Assembly (NCBI GenBank): GCA_947452555.1 | Contig: CANGDH010000003.1 | Location: forward strand, 124,001 to 188,000 | Source: Bacteroidota bacterium | Lineage (GTDB): Bacteria > Bacteroidota > Bacteroidia > Chitinophagales > Chitinophagaceae | Direction of reading: 5' to 3' | DNA length: 64,000 bases | In this document: piece by piece, positions 7,407 to 16,355 of the stretch | Layout of the letters: every line of letters starts with the position of its first letter | Position numbering within the stretch: position 1 is the first letter of the stretch | The notes under the pieces: generated by a model | Databases searched by the model: none | Told to the model about the DNA's origin: nothing | What the model saw: only the letters and a program-made list of their open reading frames with translations | Program-made: the position numbers and the translations under genes

Positions 7407-8795
7407 ATGAAATTACATAGCCTTGTTTTAACTGTGTTGCTCTTGACTGTTTCTCTTTTTTCAGAAGCGCAAGTAAAAAAAGTATTAGCGGATAAAATAA
7501 TTGGAGCTGTAGGCGACAAGTATATTTTAAAGTCCGACGTTGACAATGCCATAGCAGATTACAAAAGACAGGCGCAGGGTCAAGAAAATGCAGTAATTCC
7601 AACTCCTTGCCAAATTATAGAAGGCCAGTTAATTAGAAAGGCCTTGGTATTACAATCAGAAAAAGATTCTATCGTAGTTACAGAAGAAGAAGTGGAGACT
7701 GCTATTGATAGCCGTATCAGAAATTTCATGCAACAGTTTGGCTCTAAAGAAGCATTAGAAGAAGTTGCAGGACGTTCTGTATTTCAATTAAAAGAAGATT
7801 TTCGTTCTTTAATTAAAGAGCAAAAATTGGCGGAGCAAATGCAAGAAAAAATCGTTGACAAGATCAAGATTACTCCAAATGAAGTAAGGACATTTTATAA
7901 TAAAATTCCTTCTGATAGTTTGCCGCTTTACGAAAGTGAAGTTCAAATTGCAGAAGTAATCATGCATCCCAAAGCAAATAGAGATATCGAAGAATATGTT
8001 ATTAAGCAATTAATGGACTATCGCCGTCAAGTAGAAGCGGGCATTAATAAATTCGATCAATTGGTTAAGTTATATTCTGAAGACCCTGCTGCAAAAGAGA
8101 ATTTGGGTTTATATAATTTAAATCGAAATGAAAAAACCTGGGATCCTGCATTTATGTCCGGGGCTTTCAGATTAAAAGAAGGTCAAATTTCAGCACCTGT
8201 TAAATCTAAATTTGGGTATCATTTAATACAATTAATTTCAAGATCTGGTGATGACGCGGTGGTAAAACACATTTTACGTATTCCTCCAATTACCGCAGAT
8301 GAAATTAACGAAACCAAGCATTTTTTAGATAGCATGAGAAAAGAAGTTCTTGCAGGTAAAATTAGCTTTGGTGAAGTAGTTAATAAATATAGTGATGACG
8401 ATGGAAGTAAATTTAGCGGAGGTGCAATTACAGGTCGTGACGGTTCTACTTATGTTAATATTGATCAATTAGACAAGGACATGGTTATTGCGATGAAAAG
8501 CATGAAGCCAGGTGACATATCAGCTCCTCAAGTTTATATGGACGAGCGTGGAAGAAAAACACTTCGTTTGATTTACTTTAAAGAGCGAACAACACCTCAT
8601 AAGGAGAATTTAAAAGAGGATTATAATCGTGTTGCTGCAAGAGCACTTGAGGAAAAGAAAGCAAAATCAATGGACAATTGGTTCAAGGAGCATATAACTA
8701 ATTATTATATTTTTCTTGATACTGAATACCAAGCTTGTCAAGAATTAAAGGATTGGACTAAAGTAGCAAATAGAACTAATATCAAACATGAGTGA
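7407..8795 (+). CDS. SurA-like periplasmic peptidyl-prolyl isomerase (PpiC domains)
   Basis: From the ATG at 7407 the product is 462 residues with a Sec signal peptide (MKLHSLVLTVLLLTVSLFSEAQ); the frame extends upstream to 7350, but that would bury the signal. A SurA_N-like helical chaperone region (about 25-165) precedes two parvulin (PpiC) domains, seen at EVQIAEVIMHPKA...GYHLIQLISR and at VVKHILRIPPIT...RKTLRLIYFKERTTPHK. SurA escorts unfolded outer-membrane proteins across the periplasm, a fit for a phylum rich in SusC-type barrels. The stop codon overlaps the start of the PurF-like gene by 8 bases, implying co-transcription. Confidence 0.88.
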   Translation: MKLHSLVLTVLLLTVSLFSEAQVKKVLADKIIGAVGDKYILKSDVDNAIADYKRQAQGQENAVIPTPCQIIEGQLIRKALVLQSEKDSIVVTEEEVETAIDSRIRNFMQQFGSKEALEEVAGRSVFQLKEDFRSLIKEQKLAEQMQEKIVDKIKITPNEVRTFYNKIPSDSLPLYESEVQIAEVIMHPKANRDIEEYVIKQLMDYRRQVEAGINKFDQLVKLYSEDPAAKENLGLYNLNRNEKTWDPAFMSGAFRLKEGQISAPVKSKFGYHLIQLISRSGDDAVVKHILRIPPITADEINETKHFLDSMRKEVLAGKISFGEVVNKYSDDDGSKFSGGAITGRDGSTYVNIDQLDKDMVIAMKSMKPGDISAPQVYMDERGRKTLRLIYFKERTTPHKENLKEDYNRVAARALEEKKAKSMDNWFKEHITNYYIFLDTEYQACQELKDWTKVANRTNIKHE

Positions 8796-10635
8796 TGACA
8801 TTAAACACGAATGCGGCCTAGCTTACATTCGACTACGCAAACCACTATCTTATTATCTCCAAAAAAAGGGAACGGTAACTTATGGCCTAAATAAGTTGTA
8901 CCTCTTAATGGAGAAACAACATAATAGAGGGCAGGATGGCGCTGGCATTGCAACACTTAAATTAAATATTGAACCAGGAAATCCATTCCTGTATCGTTTA
9001 AGAAGTAGTGCACCTCAGCCTATAGCAGATTTGTTTTACAAAATTGGCTTAGAAATTCAAGAGTTGGAGAAATTTCAACCTGATATTGCTAAGCATCCAG
9101 GATTAATGAAGGGCCACTTGCCATTTATGGGCGAGATACTTTTAGGTCATTTACGTTATGGTACGCAAGGCAAAAATAATGTTGAATTTTGTCATCCTTT
9201 TATCAAAAGAAATTTAGTTCCAGGGAAAAATATTGCACTTGCAGGAAATTTCAATTTGGTTAATACGGACGAATTGTTTCAAAAAATTAATTTCGAACCA
9301 GGCCCTTTTGAAAAGCAAAGTGATTTAGCAGCTATGATGGAAGTCATTCATCATTATTTAGCCGAGGAAGAATCATTGAACCCAAACAATCCGGATATTG
9401 CCAATGTGCTCAAAAAAGCCGCACCATTATTTGATGGAGGCTATACTATTGGTGCACTAATTGGAAATGGGAATAGCTTTATTATGCGTGACGCGCATGG
9501 TATTCGACCAGCTTATTATTATATAGACGAGGAAGTAATAGTTGCAGCAAGCGAACGTGCAGCTATTAGAACTACTTTCAATGTTGCAGAAAATGAAGTA
9601 TTGGAATTAATGCCAGGTACGGCCTTAATTGTTGACAACGACGGCAAACCTAGAATAGTAGAGATTATTGCTCCACAAGAAAGACGTGCTTGTTCATTTG
9701 AGAGAATTTATTTCTCAAGAGGAAGTGATGAAAAAATTTATAGAGAGCGTATTGCATTAGGCAATCACTTAAGTAAAATCGTATTGGACAGAATTGAAAA
9801 AGATTTAAAAAATACCATATTCTCTTATATACCTAATACAGCCGAAGTTGCTTTTTATGGTTTAGTGAAGGGTATGGAGCAGTACTTGAATAAAATCAAA
9901 GTAGAGCGTATCCTTAGCTGGGGAAACCAAGTGGATCCAGAGAAGTTAGAGGAAATGGTGAATCGTAAAATAAGACAAGAAAAAATTGCGATTAAAGACG
10001 TGAAATTAAGAACCTTTATTACCGAGGACGCGAATAGGAATGAAATGGTTCAACACGTTTATGATATTACTTACGGCACAGTTAGAAGAGATCAGGACAC
10101 TTTGGTAGTAATTGACGATAGTATCGTAAGAGGTACTACGCTAAAGGAAAGTATTATAAGAATGCTATCAAGACTAGGCCCTAAGAAAATCATTGTTGTT
10201 TCTTCTGCTCCACAAATTAGATATCCAGACTGCTATGGTATTGATATGAGTAAAATGGGCGATTTCATTGCATTTAAGGCAGTGATTGCGTTACTGGAAG
10301 AAAGAGGCATGCAAAATATTATTGACGATACGTATGAAAAAATAAAAGTATTAGATGCGTCCAATGAATTACATACTGAAAATGTGGTAAGACAATTATA
10401 CAAGCCGTTTAGTCCAGAAGAAATCTCAGATAAAATTGCACAATTAATTACGCCAGATCATATTAAAATCCCTGTAGAAGTGATTTATCAAACTATTGAG
10501 GACTTGCATAAATGCTGTCCAACAAATACTGGAGACTGGTATTTTACCGGAAACTATCCAACCCCAGGAGGAAATAAAGTTTGTAATAAAGCATTTGTAA
10601 ATTATATAGAAGGAAATAACGTACGAGGATATTAA
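8788..10635 (+). CDS. Amidophosphoribosyltransferase-like protein (PurF paralogue)
   Basis: The 615-residue protein has an N-terminal class II glutamine amidotransferase domain with Cys9 (MSDDIKHECGLA), so a short propeptide would have to be removed to expose the nucleophile, plus the NRGQDGAG and LGHLRYGTQG motifs. A phosphoribosyltransferase domain carries the PRPP motif VVIDDSIVRGTT. PurF makes phosphoribosylamine, the first step of purine synthesis. Compared with PurF (about 480-510 residues) it is longer, and the C-terminal region reads CCPTNTGDWYFTGNYPTPGG, where the Fe-S type enzyme has CxxC before FTGxYP. I call it a paralogue; whether it is the main purine enzyme here is open. Confidence 0.8.
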   Translation: MSDDIKHECGLAYIRLRKPLSYYLQKKGTVTYGLNKLYLLMEKQHNRGQDGAGIATLKLNIEPGNPFLYRLRSSAPQPIADLFYKIGLEIQELEKFQPDIAKHPGLMKGHLPFMGEILLGHLRYGTQGKNNVEFCHPFIKRNLVPGKNIALAGNFNLVNTDELFQKINFEPGPFEKQSDLAAMMEVIHHYLAEEESLNPNNPDIANVLKKAAPLFDGGYTIGALIGNGNSFIMRDAHGIRPAYYYIDEEVIVAASERAAIRTTFNVAENEVLELMPGTALIVDNDGKPRIVEIIAPQERRACSFERIYFSRGSDEKIYRERIALGNHLSKIVLDRIEKDLKNTIFSYIPNTAEVAFYGLVKGMEQYLNKIKVERILSWGNQVDPEKLEEMVNRKIRQEKIAIKDVKLRTFITEDANRNEMVQHVYDITYGTVRRDQDTLVVIDDSIVRGTTLKESIIRMLSRLGPKKIIVVSSAPQIRYPDCYGIDMSKMGDFIAFKAVIALLEERGMQNIIDDTYEKIKVLDASNELHTENVVRQLYKPFSPEEISDKIAQLITPDHIKIPVEVIYQTIEDLHKCCPTNTGDWYFTGNYPTPGGNKVCNKAFVNYIEGNNVRGY

Positions 10636-10667
10636 TAAAAAAGGAGCCGCTGGCTCCTTTTTTATTA
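10636..10667. terminator. Bidirectional intrinsic terminator after the purF-like gene
   Basis: GGAGCC-GCT-GGCTCC flanked by AAAAAA on the left and TTTTTT on the right directly follows the stop codon at 10635. The A and T flanks extend the stem and give a U-tract in both directions, serving the plus operon and the minus-strand fabH-like cluster. Confidence 0.9.
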
Positions 10668-10675
10668 ATATGATT

Positions 10676-10712
10676 TTCATGAATTAAGTTTTTTAAAATC
10701 ATAATTCATGAA
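10676..10712. other. Inverted repeat downstream of the fabH-like gene
   Basis: TTCATGAATTA and TAATTCATGAA form a perfect 11-bp stem around a 15-base loop, lying between the fabH-like stop codon and the terminator at 10636-10667. There is no T-run beside it. It may protect the 3' end of the minus-strand message. Confidence 0.45.
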
Positions 10713-10721
10713 TCCTTGATT

Positions 10722-11786
10722 TTACATTCTATAACAGATCGCATTAATATTCATCCCAGCTCCTACTGAAGCAAATACAACCACATCTCCTTTATTCAAT
10801 TGATGTTCAGGATAGTGCCCCTTCTTTACTAAATCAAATAAAGTTGGAATAGTAGCTACAGAACTATTACCTAGTCCCTGAATACTCATAGGCATAATGT
10901 CTGCAGGAATTTCTCTTGTTCCGTATAATTTAAATAAGGCTTTTATAAAACCTTCATCCATTTTTTCATTTGCTTGGTGTAAGAAGAATTTTTTAACATC
11001 GTGAATGTCCACCCCTGCTTTTTCTATACAGGTTTTCATGGCAATAGGCACATTCTTAATAGCGTACTCATAAACTTTACGACCCTTCATTTTAATATAA
11101 CGAGTATCCTCGTCTCCGTCCGGATGGAATGATTTCCCTAAGTATAAAAAATAGGTTTCGTCGTTACAATGACTTTGTACACTTGACGCTAGAATACCTT
11201 GTGTAGGATCTTCTGAATGTGTAACAATACAAGCACCTGCACCATCGCTAAAAATCATGCTGTCTCTGTCGTGTTGGTCAACCACTCTGCTTAATGTTTC
11301 GGCGCCAATTACTAAACATGTCTTAGCCATTCCCGATTTTATAAATGCGTCTGCTTGAATAACTCCTTGGATCCAACCTGGACAACCGAACAATACATCA
11401 TAAGCAACACAGTCTGGATTTTGAATTCCTAAAATGTGCTTTACCCTAGAAGCTATTGCAGGAATCGTATCTGTTTGAATACTACCATTTATGACGTTGC
11501 CAAAATTATGAGCTACAATTATTTGATCAATTGTTTCAGCGTCTATACCTGCGTCTTTAATAGCTAATTCCGCAGCTTTGGCAGCCATGTCTGAAGTATT
11601 CATATTAGGCTCCGCATAGCGTCTTTCTTCAATTCCAGTAATGTCCTTAAATTTTTCAACAATAATTTCATTAGGAGTTTCAATTTTCACACCATCCTCT
11701 CCATAAAAACTATTATGAACAAATGACTCATTAGTTTTTACAATATTTGGAATGTAACTTCCAGTTCCGCTAATAATAGTTCCCAT
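10722..11786 (-). CDS. Ketoacyl-ACP synthase III (FabH-like)
   Basis: The 354-residue thiolase-fold condensing enzyme shows the FabH catalytic triad: Cys in FGCPGWIQG, His in FLHQANEKM and Asn in QGLGNSSVAT. FabH starts fatty-acid elongation by condensing an acyl-CoA with malonyl-ACP. This form is somewhat longer than canonical FabH (about 315-335), with an insert around CNDETYFLYLGKSFHPDGDEDTR, so it may be a specialised KAS III acting in lipid or polyketide priming. It ends the kdsD-manC-fabH-like minus-strand cluster, with only 10 bases to manC, which points to envelope lipid or glycan work rather than the core fab operon. Confidence 0.85.
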   Translation of the reverse strand: MGTIISGTGSYIPNIVKTNESFVHNSFYGEDGVKIETPNEIIVEKFKDITGIEERRYAEPNMNTSDMAAKAAELAIKDAGIDAETIDQIIVAHNFGNVINGSIQTDTIPAIASRVKHILGIQNPDCVAYDVLFGCPGWIQGVIQADAFIKSGMAKTCLVIGAETLSRVVDQHDRDSMIFSDGAGACIVTHSEDPTQGILASSVQSHCNDETYFLYLGKSFHPDGDEDTRYIKMKGRKVYEYAIKNVPIAMKTCIEKAGVDIHDVKKFFLHQANEKMDEGFIKALFKLYGTREIPADIMPMSIQGLGNSSVATIPTLFDLVKKGHYPEHQLNKGDVVVFASVGAGMNINAICYRM

Positions 11787-11796
11787 AATAGTTTGT

Positions 11797-12882
11797 TTAA
11801 ATATACTTATCGCCTTTGTTTCTTTTTACTTCGGCTACATATTCTTTGATAGATTGTTCTTTCTCTTTACTGCATATTAGCAATACGTCTTTGGTATCAA
11901 CAACAATAAAATCATCTAACCCTTGCACAACTACCAACTTATCTTTAGGGGCATTGATCATACATTTTGTTGCATCAATAACCACTACATTATCGGAAGC
12001 TACCGCGTTACTAAAATAGTCTTTTTCCATATTATCATAAGCACTATTCCAAGTTCCTAGGTCGCTCCATCCAAAAGAAGACGGGATTACATACACATTA
12101 TCCGCTTTTTCCATAATGGCAATGTCAATTGATATATTCACACATTGCGGATATATTTTTTGAATAGCTTGTTTTTCCTGTGGCGTGTTAAAATGATGCT
12201 TTTCGTGATCAAACAACTCAAACATTTCTGGCTGATGTTTTTCGAATGCGGCAAGTATAGTAGAGACTTTCCATGCAAAAATGCCGGCATTCCATAAAAA
12301 ATCACCACTTGCTAAAAAAGTTTGAGCAATTTCTAAACTTGGTTTTTCGGTAAATGTTTTTACTTTATAAATCCCCTTCGCAACTTCATGTCCCTCGAAT
12401 TGAATATAACCATATCCTGTATTAGGTTGTGTTGGCTTAATACCTAAAGTAGCCAATGCTTTAATGTTTTCTACAAAATCCAAAGCCTGCATAGCAGTTG
12501 CTTCAAAAGCGGCTTCCTCTAAAATAAGATGATCACTTGGCGCAACGATAAAAGTAGCTTCGGGATCAATTTGCGCTAATTTAAAAGAGATATAAGCAAT
12601 ACAAGGTGCAGTGTTCTTTCTGCTTGGCTCCGCTAAAATATTTTCAATAGGTAAAAGCGGTAATTGTTCTTTTACTATTTCAACATATTCCTCAGAAGTT
12701 ACTATGAAAATATTTTCTGCTGGCATAAACTTCGCATATCTATCATAAGTCCATTGCACTAATGTTTTACCAGTATTTAAAACGTCTAAAAATTGTTTAG
12801 GGTAGGCAGTCCTACTCATTGGCCAGAATCTACTTCCTATTCCCCCTGCCATAATGGCTACATAATGATGTTTATTTTTCAT
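11797..12882 (-). CDS. manC: Mannose-1-phosphate guanylyltransferase
   Basis: This 361-residue nucleotidyltransferase makes GDP-mannose from mannose-1-phosphate and GTP. The signature GGIGSRFWPMSRTAYPKQFL at residues 13-32 contains the pyrophosphorylase GxGxR motif and the PKQ lysine; FTEKPS and NAGIFAWK are typical mid-protein motifs. It lacks the phosphomannose isomerase domain of the longer bifunctional proteins. GDP-mannose feeds GDP-fucose, mannan and surface polysaccharide synthesis. It lies between the fabH-like gene and kdsD in one likely operon. Confidence 0.93.
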   Translation of the reverse strand: MKNKHHYVAIMAGGIGSRFWPMSRTAYPKQFLDVLNTGKTLVQWTYDRYAKFMPAENIFIVTSEEYVEIVKEQLPLLPIENILAEPSRKNTAPCIAYISFKLAQIDPEATFIVAPSDHLILEEAAFEATAMQALDFVENIKALATLGIKPTQPNTGYGYIQFEGHEVAKGIYKVKTFTEKPSLEIAQTFLASGDFLWNAGIFAWKVSTILAAFEKHQPEMFELFDHEKHHFNTPQEKQAIQKIYPQCVNISIDIAIMEKADNVYVIPSSFGWSDLGTWNSAYDNMEKDYFSNAVASDNVVVIDATKCMINAPKDKLVVVQGLDDFIVVDTKDVLLICSKEKEQSIKEYVAEVKRNKGDKYI

Positions 12883-12924
12883 AGAAAATTTAATCTTTTT
12901 TCAGTTGAATTTAGAAATCTAGTT

Positions 12925-13887
12925 TTATAAAATTCCTTCTTTCATTAAGTCATGTAAGTGAATCATTCCAAAATAATTTCCATTGTCTGCAACTATCATT
13001 TGGCTAATATCTTTTTGTTGCATTAGGTCTGCAGCTTCAACAGCTAATACGTTTGAGGGAATGGTAACTGGTGCGGCGTGATAAATATTGTCCGCAGTCA
13101 AGTCTTGAATTGAAGTATATTGCTCTAACATTCTTCTTATATCACCGTCGGTTATTATGCCTAGGACTTTATTTTGTTCGTTTGTAACAGCCGTAGCACC
13201 TAATCTGTTTTTTGAAATTGTGGTAATCACTTCTTTCAAATTGGTATTTAATAAAACAGCAGGTTTTGAATTGGTAATTGCAATTTGCCCTGTAGTCAAA
13301 GTTAAGCGCTTACCTAAATTTCCGCCTGGGTGAAACTTTGCAAAATTAATTGCATTAAAACCCCTTAACTCCATTAGGGCAACTGCCACAATATCTCCCA
13401 TTACCATTTGAGCAGTAGTGGATGATGTGGGTGCTAAATTATTAATACAAGCTTCTACTTCAACGGTTGTATTAATAATATATTTTGAAGACTTTGCTAA
13501 ATAGCTATCCATATTGCCAACCATTCCAATTATTGGATTGCCAAATTGATGTATTAATTGAACCAACACTTTTATTTCAGGGCTTTCTCCACTTTTGCTA
13601 ATTATCAAAACTATATCGTCTGAACTAATCATTCCAGAATCACCATGAATTGCGTCGGCGGCATGCAAATAAACTGAAGGAGTTCCAGTGGAATTACAAG
13701 TAGCTACAATTTTTTGTGCAATAATGGCGCTTTTCCCAATCCCTGTTACCACTAATCTGCCCTTTGTTTTAAAAATAGCTTCCACCGTATCTGTAAAACC
13801 GGTATCAATAAATGAATCTAATGCCTGCACTGCCTTTGCTTCTATAGCAAGGGCCTTTTTTGAAATGGACAGTATGGTATCTCTCAT
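12925..13887 (-). CDS. kdsD: D-arabinose-5-phosphate isomerase, KpsF/GutQ family
   Basis: The enzyme converts ribulose-5-phosphate to arabinose-5-phosphate, the first step toward the lipopolysaccharide sugar KDO. The 320-residue protein has an SIS domain with VVTGIGKSAIIAQKIVAT (about 47-64), SKSGESPEIKVL and LAPTSSTTAQMVMGD, the conserved linker FAKFHPGGNLGKRL, and two C-terminal CBS domains (one with LGIITDGDIRRML). It is the promoter-proximal gene of the minus-strand cluster with manC and the fabH-like gene, consistent with supply of envelope sugars. Confidence 0.94.
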   Translation of the reverse strand: MRDTILSISKKALAIEAKAVQALDSFIDTGFTDTVEAIFKTKGRLVVTGIGKSAIIAQKIVATCNSTGTPSVYLHAADAIHGDSGMISSDDIVLIISKSGESPEIKVLVQLIHQFGNPIIGMVGNMDSYLAKSSKYIINTTVEVEACINNLAPTSSTTAQMVMGDIVAVALMELRGFNAINFAKFHPGGNLGKRLTLTTGQIAITNSKPAVLLNTNLKEVITTISKNRLGATAVTNEQNKVLGIITDGDIRRMLEQYTSIQDLTADNIYHAAPVTIPSNVLAVEAADLMQQKDISQMIVADNGNYFGMIHLHDLMKEGIL

Positions 13888-13919
13888 AGTTTAAATTCGG
13901 GTGTTCAAATCTGAACCTG

Positions 13920-13927
13920 CAAAGTTA
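13920..13927 (-). promoter_or_regulatory. -7 box TAACTTTG of the kdsD-manC-fabH-like cluster
   Basis: On the minus strand TAACTTTG matches TAnnTTTG and lies 32 bases before the kdsD ATG, giving a leader of about 26 bases. The -33 element is not clear. Confidence 0.5.
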
Positions 13928-14079
13928 ATGTTTAGCTTACTTTATCCCTTCTTTTTAAAAAATCCTTGAAAAAAGGTTTTTAACAAAAAATCTACATTTA
14001 TAAAGCAAAAATCCAATTAAAAATTGTAATTTAATAGATTCATTACTTGCATAAAAGGTTGATTTTAAGATAATTACGA

Positions 14080-16338
14080 ATGGCTACTACTAAAAAGACA
14101 GTTAAAAAGGCAGTTCCCACACAACAGTTGGGTCCCAATGTGGACAGGGCCTCCTTATTAACCGCGTTGGAAAAATATTTTGGCTTTAACGAATTCAAAG
14201 GCACACAAGAGCCTGCGATACTCTCTTTAATGAGCGGCAGGGATACTTTTGTAATTATGCCAACTGGCGGCGGCAAAAGTTTATGCTATCAATTACCGGC
14301 CTTAATGTTGCCAGGTTGTGCTATTGTGGTTTCTCCATTAATCGCATTAATGAAAAATCAGGTGGATTTAGTTAGGGGTTATAGTGAAAACGACGAAGTA
14401 GCTCACTTTTTGAATTCGTCCTTAAATAAAGGGCAAATTAAGATAGTTAAGGAGGACTTATTGAGCGGCAAAACCAAACTTTTGTATGTTGCCCCAGAGA
14501 CCTTAACCAAACAAGAAAATTTAGATTTTTTCAGTGATTTAAATATTTCATTTTTTGCAGTAGATGAAGCCCATTGTATTTCAGAATGGGGTCACGATTT
14601 TAGACCTGAATATAGAAGGCTAAAAGAAATGATGGAAGAAATTAATCCAAAAGTTCCCATCATTGCATTAACGGCAACCGCCACTCCAAAAGTACAAAGT
14701 GACATTGTTAAGAATTTGTCATTACGTGACCCATTGGTATTGATTTCCTCATTTAATAGATCCAATTTATACTACGAGGTACAACCTAAATTAAAAAAGG
14801 AAGTCACCATAAAAAGTATTGTAAAATATATTTCTGGCCATAAAGGGAAGAGTGGAATTATTTATACATTAAATAGAAAGACAACAGAGGAATTAGCTGA
14901 TTTATTAAAAGCAAATAATATTAAGGCCGTTGCATATCATGCGGGTCTAGATCAAAAATTAAGAGCAGACAGACAAGACCAATTTTTAAATGAAGATGTA
15001 CAAGTAATAGTCGCGACTATTGCATTTGGTATGGGTATCGACAAGCCAGATATTCGATTTGTGATTCACTATAATATTCCTAAATCTATAGAGAATTATT
15101 ATCAAGAAACTGGACGTGCAGGCAGAGACGGTCTAGAGGGGAATTGTATTTTATATTATTCTCATGCTGACGTTTCAAAACTAGAACATTTTTTAAGAGA
15201 CAAGCCATTAAGTGAAAGAGAAGTAGGTGCGCAATTAATTGACGAGACTGTAGCTTTTGCAGAGAGTGGAGTATGTAGAAGAAAAAGTTTACTGCATTAT
15301 TTTGGAGAAGCCTGGGAAAATAAAAATTGCGGTAAATGTGACAACTGTTTAAATCCTAAAGAAAATATTGAAGCAAAGACAGAACTGGTGCAATTATTAC
15401 AAGTGATTACTGCCTTAGACGAACGTTTTGTAGCGGACTATGTAGTTCAAATTGTAACTGGATCTTATACGCCACAAATTGGATTATATCGTCATGAAAA
15501 ATTAGCTCAATTTGGAATAGGTAAACAACATGAGCCTTTATTTTGGAATAGTTTGATAAGACAAGCCATGTTAGAAACCATGATTGAAAAAGATATTGAA
15601 GAATACGGGTTACTAAAATTGACAAAAAAAGGACATCAGTTTTTAAAGAAATCTACAAGTTTCAAGATAGTATTAAACACTGTTTTTGACGATAGTAATG
15701 CAGACGATGATGATGATCAAAATGGAGGAGAAGTGGCAGCAGTAACCGACGAGCCTTTATTTGAAATGCTTAAAAATTTAAGACAAATTGAAGCAAAAAA
15801 AATAAGTTTACCACCCTTTGTTATATTTTTAGAGACTTCGTTACAAGACATGGCTACTTTATATCCTACTGACTTGTCTGAGCTAGAACGATGCCAGGGT
15901 GTGAGTAAGGGCAAGGCTATTAAATATGGCAAACCATTTGTTCAAATGATTGCCAAATACGTAGAAGATAATAATATTGAGAAGCCTGACGATTTTGTTA
16001 TGAAATCGGTTGCGAATAAATCGAATAATAAAATTTATATTATTCAAAATGTCGATAAGAAAATTCCTTTAGAAACCATTGCTAAAAACAAAGATTTAAG
16101 ATTAGATAGTTTGTTGGAAGAAATGGAGACAATTGCTGCTAGCGGTACTAAATTAAACCTAGACTACGCCATTGACGAGTGGCTTGACACTTATGATCAA
16201 GAAGAGATTCTAGAATATTTTAAAAACTGTGAAACTTCTTCTTTGCAAATTGCACAAGAAGAATTGAGCGAAAATGATTACACTTGGGAACAGTTGAAGA
16301 TAATGCGTATCAAGTTTTTAAGTGTAGTAGGGAATTAG
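14080..16338 (+). CDS. recQ: ATP-dependent DNA helicase RecQ
   Basis: RecQ unwinds DNA with 3'-5' polarity during recombination and fork repair. The 752-residue protein has a Lys/Thr-rich N terminus, helicase motif 0 (FNEFKGTQEPAI), Walker A MPTGGGKSLCYQ, DEAH box AVDEAHCISEWGHDFR, motif III ALTATATP and motif VI QETGRAGRDG. A zinc-binding RQC domain follows (CRRKSLLHYFGE, NCGKCDNC), then an HRDC domain at about 560-640 and a further C-terminal helical extension of about 110 residues beyond standard RecQ (about 600-610), seen in many Bacteroidota homologues. It is divergent from kdsD and convergent with the DUF3089 gene. Confidence 0.95.
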   Translation: MATTKKTVKKAVPTQQLGPNVDRASLLTALEKYFGFNEFKGTQEPAILSLMSGRDTFVIMPTGGGKSLCYQLPALMLPGCAIVVSPLIALMKNQVDLVRGYSENDEVAHFLNSSLNKGQIKIVKEDLLSGKTKLLYVAPETLTKQENLDFFSDLNISFFAVDEAHCISEWGHDFRPEYRRLKEMMEEINPKVPIIALTATATPKVQSDIVKNLSLRDPLVLISSFNRSNLYYEVQPKLKKEVTIKSIVKYISGHKGKSGIIYTLNRKTTEELADLLKANNIKAVAYHAGLDQKLRADRQDQFLNEDVQVIVATIAFGMGIDKPDIRFVIHYNIPKSIENYYQETGRAGRDGLEGNCILYYSHADVSKLEHFLRDKPLSEREVGAQLIDETVAFAESGVCRRKSLLHYFGEAWENKNCGKCDNCLNPKENIEAKTELVQLLQVITALDERFVADYVVQIVTGSYTPQIGLYRHEKLAQFGIGKQHEPLFWNSLIRQAMLETMIEKDIEEYGLLKLTKKGHQFLKKSTSFKIVLNTVFDDSNADDDDDQNGGEVAAVTDEPLFEMLKNLRQIEAKKISLPPFVIFLETSLQDMATLYPTDLSELERCQGVSKGKAIKYGKPFVQMIAKYVEDNNIEKPDDFVMKSVANKSNNKIYIIQNVDKKIPLETIAKNKDLRLDSLLEEMETIAASGTKLNLDYAIDEWLDTYDQEEILEYFKNCETSSLQIAQEELSENDYTWEQLKIMRIKFLSVVGN

Positions 16339-16355
16339 TAGCTTTTTATATTCAA

